Part shown: one piece after another, positions 43,638 through 52,589 of the stretch
Layout of the letters: each line of letters opens with the position of its first letter
Position numbering within the stretch: the first letter of the stretch is position 1
From: Bog-159 sp050008575
GTDB lineage: Bacteria; Acidobacteriota; Terriglobia; Bryobacterales; Bryobacteraceae
NCBI GenBank assembly: GCA_050008575.1
Contig: JBEKMJ010000009.1
Span: forward strand, 46,063-110,062
Direction of reading: 5' to 3'
Length of the DNA: 64,000 bases
Notes under the pieces: model-generated
What the model was told of the DNA's origin: nothing
Databases searched by the model: none
What the model saw: only the letters and a program-made list of their open reading frames with translations
Program-made: the position numbers and the translations under genes

Positions 43638-45968
43638 ATGGACTTTCTCAAGGGTCTCAACCCTCAACAACGTGAAGCCGTCGCCTGTACCGAAGGCCCT
43701 CTGCTGATTCTGGCCGGAGCGGGCAGCGGCAAAACCCGCGTCATTACTCACCGCATCGCCTACATCGTCACGGCGCGGCATGTGCCCCCGTCCGCCATTT
43801 TGGCCGTGACCTTCACCAACAAAGCGGCGGCGGAGATGCGGGAACGGGTGGCGGGCCTGTTGAGCGGCATCGAGCTATCCTCCACGCCCAATCTCTCCAC
43901 ATTTCATTCTTTCTGCGTGCGCCTATTGCGGCGGGATGGCGAGCCCCTGGCGCAGATTCGCCCCGGATTCACGCGCCGTTTCAGCATCTACGACGACGAA
44001 GATCAACTGGCGCTGATCAAGAGCGGCTATCGCCGCCTGGGCATCGACGAGAAATTCATGCAATACCGCGCGGCGCTCGCGCGCATCAGCAGCGCCAAGA
44101 ATCAGAAGCAGGCGCCGCAGGATTTTTATCGCGACGCGAAAGATCCGGCGGCGGGCAAGCTGGCGGTGATCTGGGACGAATACGAGAAAGCGCTGCACAC
44201 CGCCAACGCCCTGGATTTCGACGACCTGCTGCTCGAGACCGTGCGCCTGCTCTACCACGACGACGCCACCCGCGCGCAGTACAACCGGCGCATCGGCTAC
44301 ATGATGATCGACGAGTATCAGGATACCAATCGCAGCCAGTACGAGTTGATGCGGCTGCTCTCGGAAACGCACGGCAATGTGTGCGTGGTGGGCGACGAGG
44401 ATCAGTCGATCTATAGCTGGCGCGGCGCGGATATCAAGAACATTCTGGATTTCGAGCGCGACTTTCCCAAGGCCCGCGCCATCCGGCTGGAGCAGAATTA
44501 CCGCTCCACCAAGAACATCCTGGCGGCCGCCGGCACGGTGGTGGCCAACAACAAGGCGCGCAAGGGCAAGACGCTCTGGACCGAGGCCGACCGCGGCGAG
44601 ATGCTGGGTATGTACGGCGGATGGGACGCGGAGAACGAAGGCATGTTTATCGCGAAAACCATCGAGCGCCTGCTGGCCGAGAATCCCAAAGATCGCGTGG
44701 CGGTGCTCTACCGGACCAACTCGCAATCGCGGCAGATCGAAGAAGCCCTGAGGCGGCATGGGCGGAAATATCTGGTAGTGGGCGGATTCAGCTTTTACCA
44801 GCGCGCCGAAATCAAGGACGCGGTGGCGTATCTGAAGCTGGCCATGTCGAATCGGGATTCTGTGAGCCTGCTGCGCGTGATCAACACGCCGGCGCGCGGC
44901 ATCGGCCGCACCACCATCGACCAGGTGGACGCGTTCGCGCGCGACAACGAGCTGAGCTTGTGGGACGCCGTGTCGCGCATGATCGACCAGCAGATCTTTC
45001 CGGCGCGCGCGCAGTCGGCGTTGGTGGCGTTCCGCACCATGATCCAGGAGCTGTCGCTGCGGGTGATGAGCGAGCCGCTGCCGGACGCTATACGGTTCAT
45101 GCTCGACCGCACCGGTTACGGCAAGATGCTGGAACAGGAAGGCACTCCCGAATCGGAAGGCCGGATGGAGAACTTGGGCGAGCTGGTGAACGCGGCCACG
45201 GAGTCCGCCGAGCGCGGCGAAGCCCTGGGCGATTTTCTGGATCACGCCGCCCTGGTGGCGGACGCGGACGCGGTCGATGAACACGCGCAAGTAAGCCTGC
45301 TGACACTGCACAACGCCAAGGGTCTGGAGTTTCCGATCGTGTTCCTGGCGGGCATGGAAGAGGGGTTGTTCCCGCATCAACGATCCATGGCCTCGGTGGC
45401 GGCCCTCGAAGAAGAACGGCGTTTATGCTACGTGGGCATGACACGCGCGCAGAAGCGCCTGTATCTGACCTGGGCTAAGTATCGCCGCCGGTTTGGGGGC
45501 GGAGAGCAGGAGCGCACCGTGCCGTCGCGGTTTCTCAACGAAGCGCCGGAGGACCTGATTGTCAATCTGGGCGACGACGATAGCGTGCCGCAAGTGGATC
45601 TGCACGCGGAGCGCTTCCAGGTGCGGCAGAGCGCCCAGCGCAATACCTTCACCGGAAAGACTTATAATTCACTGGAGAACATCTCGCAGTTCTTCTCCGA
45701 GCGGGGAGTCGCATTTCCTTCTCCGAAGACGCCGCCAGTGATACCCCAACGGCCAGCGTTCCCTTCGGGCGCGCCCGCCAAGCCGCCCGTAGCTGGGCCG
45801 CCGCGCAAATCGGCGCGAACCGGCATGACGGTGGAGCATCCGAAGTATGGCACCGGAACCGTGGTGCGGCGCGAGGGCGAGGGCGAAGACGCCAAGATTA
45901 CAGTCAGTTTTCCGCGTTACGGGCTGAAGAAGCTGGTAGAAAAATACGCGGGGCTGAAGAGAGGCTGA
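43638..45968 (+). CDS. pcrA: UvrD/PcrA-type superfamily 1 DNA helicase
   Basis: 776 residues from ATG 43638 (MDFLKGLNPQQREAV); the earlier ATG 43608 extends into repeat-derived DNA. It unwinds DNA 3'-5' in nucleotide excision repair and replication-fork rescue. Motifs: Q motif NPQQREAV, Walker A AGAGSGKTR, Ia TFTNKAAAEMRERV, II DEYQDTN, III GDEDQSIYSWRGAD, IV EQNYRSTKNIL, V TLHNAKGLEFPIVFLAGMEE and VI EEERRLCYVGMTRA. The final 40 residues (HPKYGTGTVVRREGEGEDAK) are the PcrA-type Tudor-like region that binds RNA polymerase, which favours PcrA/UvrD over Rep. Confidence 0.95.
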   Translation: MDFLKGLNPQQREAVACTEGPLLILAGAGSGKTRVITHRIAYIVTARHVPPSAILAVTFTNKAAAEMRERVAGLLSGIELSSTPNLSTFHSFCVRLLRRDGEPLAQIRPGFTRRFSIYDDEDQLALIKSGYRRLGIDEKFMQYRAALARISSAKNQKQAPQDFYRDAKDPAAGKLAVIWDEYEKALHTANALDFDDLLLETVRLLYHDDATRAQYNRRIGYMMIDEYQDTNRSQYELMRLLSETHGNVCVVGDEDQSIYSWRGADIKNILDFERDFPKARAIRLEQNYRSTKNILAAAGTVVANNKARKGKTLWTEADRGEMLGMYGGWDAENEGMFIAKTIERLLAENPKDRVAVLYRTNSQSRQIEEALRRHGRKYLVVGGFSFYQRAEIKDAVAYLKLAMSNRDSVSLLRVINTPARGIGRTTIDQVDAFARDNELSLWDAVSRMIDQQIFPARAQSALVAFRTMIQELSLRVMSEPLPDAIRFMLDRTGYGKMLEQEGTPESEGRMENLGELVNAATESAERGEALGDFLDHAALVADADAVDEHAQVSLLTLHNAKGLEFPIVFLAGMEEGLFPHQRSMASVAALEEERRLCYVGMTRAQKRLYLTWAKYRRRFGGGEQERTVPSRFLNEAPEDLIVNLGDDDSVPQVDLHAERFQVRQSAQRNTFTGKTYNSLENISQFFSERGVAFPSPKTPPVIPQRPAFPSGAPAKPPVAGPPRKSARTGMTVEHPKYGTGTVVRREGEGEDAKITVSFPRYGLKKLVEKYAGLKRG

Positions 45969-45977
45969 AAAAAAACT

Positions 45978-46136
45978 ATGGATACGACGGCGATTGCTGA
46001 TAGAGTTGAACGAAAGAAACTGAAGAGAGCGGCGCGCAAGAAGGTGGCGCCCAAGGCCAAGCGTGCGGCTGGCGTGGCGCGCGGCTCGATGAAGAAGAAG
46101 GTTAAAAAGATGGTGCAAGGTCAGCGGAAACGCTAA
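45978..46136 (+). CDS. 52-residue Lys/Arg/Ala-rich basic protein
   Basis: ATG 45978 follows the helicase stop by 9 bases and reads MDTTAIADRVERKKLKRAAR, ending MKKKVKKMVQGQRKR before TAA at 46134-46136. Of 52 residues about 22 are Lys or Arg. It resembles histone-H1-like or ribosomal-protein-like basic tails and could bind nucleic acid. Because a longer antisense frame (45669-46118) also exists, coding status is not certain. Position right behind the helicase suggests co-expression. Confidence 0.5.
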   Translation: MDTTAIADRVERKKLKRAARKKVAPKAKRAAGVARGSMKKKVKKMVQGQRKR

Positions 46137-46137
46137 A

Positions 46138-46168
46138 TACCGAGCCGCGACCCTGAGGGAGCGGTTCT
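46138..46168. repeat. family D repeat
   Basis: taccgagccgcgaccctgag followed by ggagcggtt; the reverse of the element upstream of sqdB (12595-12654). It lies 12 bases ahead of the permease start. Confidence 0.65.
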
Positions 46169-46180
46169 TAGGACAGGCCG

Positions 46181-47683
46181 TTGAGCCAACTATTCCGCAC
46201 CAAGAGCATCGACGCTCTGATTGAGGCTTCCGAGGAGCCGGGTAAGCGCCTGCGCAAGACGCTGGGGCCGTGGAGCCTTACGGCGTTCGGCGTGGGCGCG
46301 GTGATCGGCTCCGGTATTTTCACGCTCACCGGGACGGCGGCGGCGGGAACCGTGATTCCCACCAAGTCGATCCTGGAGGCGACGGTGATCGACCTGATCC
46401 TCAACGGCTCGCACGCGGCTTCCCAGTTAGGCCGCCCGGGCGCGGGTCCGGCGATTACCGTTTCCTTCGCTTTGGTAGCCATCGCGTGCCTGTTTGCCGG
46501 ACTGTGCTATGCGGAACTGTCCTCGATGATCCCCATCGCCGGCAGCGCCTATACCTACGCGTACGCCATTCTCGGCGAAATTGTCGCGTGGATCATCGGG
46601 TGGGATCTTATTTTGGAATACGCCGTTTCCAATATGTCGGTGGCCGTCGGATTCTCGGCGTATATACAGGACTTATGCGATAACTTGTTAGGCTGGCATT
46701 TGCCGCAAGCTTTGGCATACCCTCCCATACCCGCGCCGGGCGGTCCGGCGGGCATCTTCAATATTCCGGCTCTGCTGATCACACTGCTGGTTACCGTGGT
46801 GCTGGTGCGCGGCGTTAGGGAAAGCGCCGAGGCGAACACCACCATGGTGTTGATCAAGATCGGCGCGATTCTGCTCTTCTGTTTTGGCTCGGCGCGGGCC
46901 ATCAATAGCGCCAATTGGCATCCCTTCGCGCCGCACGGGTTTCCAGGCATTCTGACGGGCGCGTCGATCGTGTTCTTCACCTATATCGGATTCGATTCCG
47001 TTTCCACCGCGGCCGAGGAGTGCCGCAACCCGCAACGGGATCTGCCCTTCGGCATCATCACGACCTTGATCGTCTGCACCATTCTGTATGGTTCGGTATC
47101 GCTGGTGCTCACCGGCATCGCCAAATATTCGACCCTGACTACGGCCTCGCCGGTGGCCGATGCCTTGAAGGCGCTGGGCTTCAACCGCTTGCGGGTGGTA
47201 GTGACCGCGGGTGCGCTGGCCGGCATGATGTCTTCGCTGCTGGTCTATCAGTATGGCCAGGCGCGTATCTGGTTCGCCATGTCGCGCGACCGGCTGCTGC
47301 CGGGCTTTTTCTCCGCGGTGCACAAACGCTTTCAGACGCCGTACATCTCCACGTGGATCGCCGGTTTTCTGGTGGGCATCCCGGCGGGAATCTGGGACAT
47401 CGATACGTTCGCGGAGCTTTCGAACATCGGGACTTTGTTTGCGTTTGCGTTGGTCTCGGCGGGCGTGATTGTGCTGCGGAAAAAGCAGCCGGATCGTCCG
47501 CGCGCTTTCAAGGTACCCTTCGTGCCGTTGTTTCCGCTCATTTCCATTGCTTGCTGCGTAGTTCTGATGATGGGGCTGCCGCTACGAACGTGGTTCCGCT
47601 TTTTTGCCTGGCTCATAGTGGGACTCGCCATCTATTTTCCGTTCGGGCGGAAGCGCAGCACGCTGGCGAAGGAAGCGGCATGA
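46181..47683 (+). CDS. APC family cationic amino acid permease
   Basis: 500 residues with twelve or more hydrophobic helices, an amino acid-polyamine-organocation transporter of the CAT/YfnA type. The TTG start gives SQLFRTKSIDALIEASEEPG, as in relatives. TM1 carries GVGAVIGSGIFTLTGTAAAG; GPAITVSFALVAIACLFAGL, CYAELSSMIPIAGSAYTYAYAILGE-like TM3 (consensus PxAGSAYTYAY) and FFTYIGFDSVSTAAEE complete the pattern. It probably imports amino acids by proton symport. Its stop overlaps the ATG of a decayed nucleotidyltransferase. Confidence 0.9.
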   Translation: MSQLFRTKSIDALIEASEEPGKRLRKTLGPWSLTAFGVGAVIGSGIFTLTGTAAAGTVIPTKSILEATVIDLILNGSHAASQLGRPGAGPAITVSFALVAIACLFAGLCYAELSSMIPIAGSAYTYAYAILGEIVAWIIGWDLILEYAVSNMSVAVGFSAYIQDLCDNLLGWHLPQALAYPPIPAPGGPAGIFNIPALLITLLVTVVLVRGVRESAEANTTMVLIKIGAILLFCFGSARAINSANWHPFAPHGFPGILTGASIVFFTYIGFDSVSTAAEECRNPQRDLPFGIITTLIVCTILYGSVSLVLTGIAKYSTLTTASPVADALKALGFNRLRVVVTAGALAGMMSSLLVYQYGQARIWFAMSRDRLLPGFFSAVHKRFQTPYISTWIAGFLVGIPAGIWDIDTFAELSNIGTLFAFALVSAGVIVLRKKQPDRPRAFKVPFVPLFPLISIACCVVLMMGLPLRTWFRFFAWLIVGLAIYFPFGRKRSTLAKEAA

Positions 47684-47802
47684 CCGCGGCGATCGAAGTC
47701 GACCGCGAGGAACTGGTCGAATTTTGCCGGAGAAACTCGATCGGGCGGCTGGCACTTTTTGGTTCGGCAGCGATGTGGACGTATTAGTCGAATTTCAACT
47801 CC
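47680..47802 (+). pseudogene. MntA-type nucleotidyltransferase remnant
   Basis: From ATG 47680 (ATGA overlap with the permease stop) the frame gives LVEFCRRNSIGRLALFGS; the catalytic half appears in a different frame as SDVDVLVEF. In complete MNT-domain antitoxins about nine residues lie between GS and SDVDV, and they have been deleted with a frame change. Confidence 0.65.
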
Positions 47803-47812
47803 GGTACACACA

Positions 47813-48097
47813 ATGGCTATCGACGACCGATCGTCTGTACCCCCGAGGAACTCTTCGCGCTGGACGCCTTGGCGGGATGACGAGATTCTACAGGAGATCG
47901 ACCGCCAGCGCGAAGCGTACGCCGCGGAGCACGGCTACGACCTTGAGCGAATATACGAAGACCCGAAGGTCAAAGAGGCTAGCAGCCAGCTCCGGCGCGC
48001 CACGAGGAAGCCGTTCACTCCGAAAGCGAAGCGCGCAAGCTGGCAGATGCCTCCATCAAGGAGCGTTATGAATTGCGCCCAAGCGGAATCCGGCTAA
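47813..48097 (+). CDS. possible small antitoxin-like protein, probably damaged
   Basis: 94-residue frame with a convincing core WRDDEILQEIDRQREAYAAE and HGYDLERIYEDPKVKEASS, a pattern of short proteins that accompany toxin-antitoxin loci. The N-terminal 18 residues and the C-terminal tail look out of frame; from about 48012 another frame (SESEARKLADASIKERYELR) is more protein-like. The region probably holds two or three broken small genes rather than one intact one. Confidence 0.4.
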   Translation: MAIDDRSSVPPRNSSRWTPWRDDEILQEIDRQREAYAAEHGYDLERIYEDPKVKEASSQLRRATRKPFTPKAKRASWQMPPSRSVMNCAQAESG

Positions 48098-48140
48098 GCT
48101 CTCGCGCGACCACGATTTCCCCCGGGTTGAGTCCGCGGCC

Positions 48141-48662
48141 CTATCTGGTCCGCCCCGTCTCAAACAAGAACCAGATGCGCCGTTCCGCCTGGTCGATCCA
48201 AACCTCCAACAGGCTGGTGGTGGCGACGTCGTTCTCATCGCTGCACAGGTCGTGAACTTCGCGCATGCTGGCCAACAACGCCTGGTTATCTTCGCGCAAT
48301 TCCGCCAGCATATCGAGCGGATCGACGAAGTCCGCGTCGTTATCGCTGAGGCGCTGCAGCCGGGCAACGTGCCCGATGGAGCGCACCGTCGTCCCCCCGA
48401 TCTTGCGCACGCGCTCGGCGATATCGTCGGTCATCGCAAAAACCTGGCCGGCATGCTCGTCGAGCAGCAGGTGGTAGTCGCGAAAATGCGGCCCGCTGAC
48501 GTGCCAGTGAAAATTCTTGGTCTTCAGGTACAGGGCGAATACATCGGCCAGCAGCGCATTGAGACCGCCGGTGATGTTCTTGACAGCCTCCGCGCCGAGC
48601 GCGCTGGGGGTCTTCAGGGCGTCCCGGCGGCGCGTTCCAAGTTCCTCTTGAGTCGTTGGCAT
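48141..48662 (-). CDS. dps: Dps/ferritin-like DNA-protection protein
   Basis: 173 residues, four-helix ferritin fold forming dodecamers that oxidise and store iron and protect DNA. Ferroxidase residues sit in KNFHWHVSGPHFRDYHLLLD (His52, His54, then DEHAGQVFAMTDDIAERVRK). The ATG 48662 has AAGGAG 7 bases upstream; an earlier start lacks support. The tail LLEVWIDQAERRIWFLFETG ends the protein. Monocistronic, between the toxin-like debris and the cytochrome operon. Confidence 0.92.
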   Translation of the reverse strand: MPTTQEELGTRRRDALKTPSALGAEAVKNITGGLNALLADVFALYLKTKNFHWHVSGPHFRDYHLLLDEHAGQVFAMTDDIAERVRKIGGTTVRSIGHVARLQRLSDNDADFVDPLDMLAELREDNQALLASMREVHDLCSDENDVATTSLLEVWIDQAERRIWFLFETGRTR

Positions 48663-48757
48663 CTTAAGCTCCTTTTCGGCCTTCTCGACTACGATGATAC
48701 TCCGATGCCTGTTCCGGGGTCGAGGTTTCAGGCCGAAAACGGAGCGAAAACGCACAG

Positions 48758-50392
48758 TTACTGAGCCGCGGGAGGGCCTGGCAAGTCGGGCAGGGTGAAC
48801 AGATACGCGACCAGGTTATCCATGTCGCGCCGGGAGAACTGGTAGGGCGGCATGAAGCTGCCCGGCGAAAGCGCCTCCGGGTTCGCGAAGTGTTGCACGA
48901 CCCACGTCTTGGTACGGCGGCGCGCCACGCCATTCAACGGAGGACCTATTTTCATGCCCACGCCGTTCACCTGGTGGCAGCTTCCGCAATTTTTCGTCTG
49001 GTACAACAGCCCGGCTTGCACCGCAAAGTCCGGCGCGTTGGCCAGTGCGTCGGCATTGTGCGGCGTCAACTTCAGCAGGAACGCCGCCAGCGCATTCAGT
49101 TGCGCATCGCTCAACTGGATCGCCGGCATCGAACTGCCGGGCACCATGGCGGCCGGGTGTTTGAAGTGTGAGATCATCCAGGCCGCCGTTTTCTTGATGG
49201 GCACGCTTGCCAGGTCGGGTCCCACACTGGGCTTCCCTTGCAGGTTGTGGCAGCTCGCGCAATTCTCCTTGCGGAAGTATCCGATGCCGGCCAGTTCCTG
49301 CGGCGATAGGCCGATCCAATCGGTGGGCGCGCCATAGTCGATGGCCACGGTATTGTCGGGCTTGGGCGTGGTCGCGATCGCGGCCACCGTCAAGCCGCTC
49401 CATCCGAGCAGCGCCAGCGTCACCACGCCGAAGGCCACTGTGCGGCGCGTGACGCGCATCACCTGTCCGCGGTCCACGAACGGCACCAGCAACAGAGCCA
49501 GCACCGCGAGCGACGGCAAAATCACGCTGCCCACCACCGCCAGCGGTCCGTCGAAAAACTTCAACGTTTGAAACAGAAACAGGAAATACCAGTCCGGGCG
49601 CGGGATATAACTGGTATCCGTCGGATCGGCCAGGCGCTCCAACGGGACGCGCACCGCCACCGCCATGACGAAAAGAACGACGAACGCGGCGAAGATGGCG
49701 GCCGTGTCTTTGAGCGCCTGGTGCGGATAGAACTTCTTGCTGGGTTCTACTTCGTCGCCGGGCGCGGGCGCCACGCCATGCTTGCGCACCAGGTAGATGT
49801 GCGTGGCAATCAGCAGGGCGGTGGCGGGCGGCAACAGCAGCACGTGCAGACCGTAGAACCTGGCGAATGTGACCACCCCTATGGCGCCCTCTCCGCCCAA
49901 CAGGCGGCTCATATAAGGTCCTACGAGCGGAATATGCGAGGCGATCTGGGTGGCGACTACGGTGCCCCAGTACGCGCGGTTGTCCCACGGCAGCAGGTAG
50001 CCGGTCAGCCCATAAGCCATGGTCAGCAGCAGCAGGACCACCCCCACCATCCAGGTGGCCTCGCGCGGCTTCTTGTACGCGCCGTAAAGGAACACCTGCG
50101 TCATGTGCAGCACCACCACCACGATCAGCATGCTGGCGCCCCAATGATGCAGGCCGCGGATCAGATGTCCGCCGGTCACTTCGGTGAGGATGTAGCGCAG
50201 GCTGTTATACGCGTCGCCGGGCGTGGGCGCGTAGTTGAACGCCAGCAGCGCGCCGGTGAAGGCCTGCGTCAGGAACAGGAACACCGCGATGCTGCCGAAC
50301 ACTTGATGCCAGCCGCTGGAGGCCGGAATCTCTTCGTAGAGAAAGTTTCGTATGGCCGTCTCGATGCCCGTGCGATGGTCCAGCCAGCTCAT
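48758..50392 (-). CDS. cytochrome b/cytochrome c fusion of a bc-type complex
   Basis: 544 residues. Residues about 1-360 are cytochrome b with the quinol site and four haem-ligand His: GGHLIRGLHHWGASMLIVVV, GYLLPWDNRAYWGTVV and the second pair ARFYGLHVLLLPP; PDWYFLFLFQTLKFF is the subunit IV-like Qo (PEWY-type) motif. The C-terminal part has two c-type haem sites, NCASCH (near 378) and NCGSCH (near 468), each in a mono-haem domain with a downstream Met (SSMPAIQLSD, GSFMPPYQFS). Quinol oxidation feeding directly to tethered haem c is implied. Starts overlapping the Rieske stop (ATGA) with GGAG 6 bases upstream. Confidence 0.92.
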   Translation of the reverse strand: MSWLDHRTGIETAIRNFLYEEIPASSGWHQVFGSIAVFLFLTQAFTGALLAFNYAPTPGDAYNSLRYILTEVTGGHLIRGLHHWGASMLIVVVVLHMTQVFLYGAYKKPREATWMVGVVLLLLTMAYGLTGYLLPWDNRAYWGTVVATQIASHIPLVGPYMSRLLGGEGAIGVVTFARFYGLHVLLLPPATALLIATHIYLVRKHGVAPAPGDEVEPSKKFYPHQALKDTAAIFAAFVVLFVMAVAVRVPLERLADPTDTSYIPRPDWYFLFLFQTLKFFDGPLAVVGSVILPSLAVLALLLVPFVDRGQVMRVTRRTVAFGVVTLALLGWSGLTVAAIATTPKPDNTVAIDYGAPTDWIGLSPQELAGIGYFRKENCASCHNLQGKPSVGPDLASVPIKKTAAWMISHFKHPAAMVPGSSMPAIQLSDAQLNALAAFLLKLTPHNADALANAPDFAVQAGLLYQTKNCGSCHQVNGVGMKIGPPLNGVARRRTKTWVVQHFANPEALSPGSFMPPYQFSRRDMDNLVAYLFTLPDLPGPPAAQ

Positions 50393-50868
50393 GCTTTCTC
50401 CTTCGACTGGCGCAGCGGGCCCAGCAGCAGTTTTCCGTTCTCCACTTTGGTTTCGTAGCGGTCGAGCGGCCGCGGCGCGGGACCGGAAACCACCGCGCCA
50501 TCCACGTTGAAGATGGACGAGTGGCACGGGCATAGGAAGTTGTTGCGGCTGTCGTCCCAATGATAAGCGCAGCCCAAGTGTGTGCACTGCGGCCCATAGG
50601 CCACCACTTGGGAATCGGAAAGCTTCACTACCCAGGCGGTGGTTTTTTCGCTCTGGATTTTCCACCCGTCCACGCGATTCTGGCGGAAGACCATCTCCAC
50701 GGGCGCGCGCGGTTCAAGCCCGGACACGTCGCCGGCCTCGACCCACTCCGGCATTTTGCGGAGCCTCGGCGGTATCAGGAGATAGATCGCAGCCGGGATG
50801 GAGAGCGCCGCGGCGATGACGCTCCAGAGTCCGTAGATCAGAGCAATATAAAACTTCCTGCGCGGCAT
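50389..50868 (-). CDS. Rieske iron-sulfur protein of the first bc complex
   Basis: 159 residues from ATG 50868 (MPRRKFYIALIYGL): one N-terminal membrane helix (8-30) and a 2Fe-2S Rieske domain with C95-T-H-L-G-C100 and C113-P-C115-H116. Extended loops between the helix and the cluster domain fit a membrane-anchored subunit. A 14-codon earlier start is open. First gene of a two-gene operon with the cytochrome b-c fusion. Confidence 0.92.
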   Translation of the reverse strand: MPRRKFYIALIYGLWSVIAAALSIPAAIYLLIPPRLRKMPEWVEAGDVSGLEPRAPVEMVFRQNRVDGWKIQSEKTTAWVVKLSDSQVVAYGPQCTHLGCAYHWDDSRNNFLCPCHSSIFNVDGAVVSGPAPRPLDRYETKVENGKLLLGPLRQSKEKA

Positions 50869-51360
50869 GCTTTCACAATAAGACAGAGAGGCGCGCCAAG
50901 GTGTCGCCATTTTGTAAAGTTTTGGAAACTTTATCGATGCTCACCGGTTGCCGATCCGCCGCCGTCAGGGAGCGGTTTCCCCAAAACTATTATTCCGTTA
51001 ACCGGCTAATCGTGACGTCACCGCTAGGTCTGGCGGCTACCTTTTCGGCGTGGTATTTGGTTGGCGCGGCCGCTTTCCCGCTTTTCGCCATCGCTCTTTG
51101 GCGAACTAAGAGCCGGCGATTAAACATCGGTTAAACAAGCCTTCGTCCTGACGGGTAATCAGCCCAATCCAGGCTGGCTGGGCGAGTTGGCTGGCGGCGC
51201 GCCGGAGGCACCTGTGCGCGGCGCCTCACGAGCTGCCTGAGGCTAAATGTCCAACCAGCGAACATTTCCGCCGGCAACCATGACCAACCGGTAAGGGGGA
51301 GGGCGCATGGGGCTGCCGTTTCTATACGGCTGGACTTCTGTCGACACCCGGCGCCGAACA
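50869..51360. other. 492-bp gap with a family D-like scrap and a possible membrane peptide
   Basis: Holds a family D fragment at 50951-50979 (ccgtcagggagcggtttcc). A plus-strand frame near 51008-51132 gives LIVTSPLGLAATFSAWYLVG and AAFPLFAIALWRTKSRR, one hydrophobic helix with a basic end, but its upstream codons derive from the repeat. Probably non-coding. Confidence 0.3.
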
Positions 51361-51582
51361 CTAGCTGGCGGCCTTGACCGCCGCCAAGCTCAAGGCGCTG
51401 TTACTGGAGCTCCAGACCTTGCTCACGCTGCTTCCGGTGCTGCTGAAAAGCGCCGCGGAGGACAAGGCCACGAAAGCCATCAACAACGTGTATTCGATCA
51501 GATCCTGGCCGTCTTCGTCATGCCAAAAGCCGCCGATCGATCGGATTGCAAATTCACTCTGTCTCTTGAACAAATTTTCCAT
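51361..51582 (-). CDS. Flp-type IVb pilin
   Basis: 73 residues. A hydrophilic leader (1-25) ends in Gly25, followed by QDLIEYTLLMAFVALSSAA with Glu30 as the conserved +5 Glu and the Tyr of Flp pilins. Short C-terminal tail. Flp pilins are normally cleaved by a TadV peptidase and assembled by a Tad system, none of which is in the window, so this is an orphan copy. Confidence 0.8.
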   Translation of the reverse strand: MENLFKRQSEFAIRSIGGFWHDEDGQDLIEYTLLMAFVALSSAALFSSTGSSVSKVWSSSNSALSLAAVKAAS

Positions 51583-51731
51583 ACCAAACCTAGTCTAAGG
51601 GCTCCATTTTCATGATCGCAAGCCTTCGCCTAGTTTAGTACGTTCTGTGAGATTTGGCAGTACTAACGAAGGTGCTACGGAGTGTCCCGTAAGCCTCGCG
51701 GCCGCCCAAGCTAAGGTATGCAACATTCGAT

Positions 51732-52589
51732 ATGAGCAGTCCCACGCGAGCTCTATTATTTACCGCCGCGCTGAGTGCGGCGCTGCTGGCCGCGCAGACC
51801 GGGCCGGAGAAGCGCGCTCATCGGTGGTGGAACGACAGGCCCGTGGGCGGGCAGCCCTACACGGTGAACGCCCGGAAGATGCCCTTAATCTCGGTGAAAG
51901 GCAACAAATTCGTCGACCCGCTGGGACAGACCGTGCTGTTCCGCGGGGTTTCCATCTCCGATCCCGATAAGCTGGAAGGCCAAGGCCACTGGAGCAAAGA
52001 CCATCTCGCCAAAGTCAAAGAGATGGGCGCGGCGATCGTGCGCATTCCCGGCATCCGGTGGCGTGGCGCGAGCGGACGCCGGCCGAATACCTGAAGTTGC
52101 TCGACCAGGCCGTGGAATGGTGCACGGAACGGCCGACTGGACGGAGTGGAAGCGCATGCAGGAGGACCTCATCGCCATCGTCCGGGCGTACAATGCGAAG
52201 GCCATTCCCCTGGTGGCGGGATTCGATTGGGCGTACGATCTGACGCCTCTGCGGCTTGCCCCGATCGCGGCGGAGGGCATCGGCTACGTGACGCATCCCT
52301 ATTCGAACAAACGGCCGCGGCCGTGGGAGCCGAAATGGGAGGAGGATTTTGGATTCGCCGCCGCCAAGTATCCTGTAGTGGCGATGGAATTCGGCGGTTT
52401 CGCGGCGCCGAGCGCCGGCGCGGATGCCTATGGACCGGCGATCGTCAAATATCTGGAAGGGAAAGGAATCAGTTGGATGGTCTGGTGCTTCGATCCGGAA
52501 TGGGGGCCCACGCTGATCGGCGACTGGAGTACAAACTCACACCTTCCGGGGAGTTTGCGAAGGCGGCCATGACGGGCGGCGTCAAATAG
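51732..52589 (+). pseudogene. GH5 cellulase-like pseudogene with catalytic centre deleted
   Basis: ATG 51732 opens with a signal segment (ALLFTAALSAALLAAQ), then KFVDPLGQTVLFRGVSISDP and MGAAIVRIP. The frame shifts to RTPAEYLKLLDQAVEWCTE, and then again to WTEWKRMQEDLIAIVRAYNA, GFDWAYDLTPL, PWEPKWEEDFGFAAAKYPVV and WMVWCFDPEWGPTL, with a last shift into LTPSGEFAKAA. Comparison with GH5 family members shows that about 60 residues between WCTE and WTEW are missing, including the acid/base Asn-Glu motif. At least three indels plus this deletion make it non-functional. Confidence 0.8.

Noticed and set aside
43923..45380. 485-codon minus-strand frame
   Set aside because: Antisense to the UvrD/PcrA gene.
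48816..50144. 442-codon minus-strand frame
   Set aside because: Same strand but another phase of the cytochrome b-c fusion; lacks haem motifs and helices.
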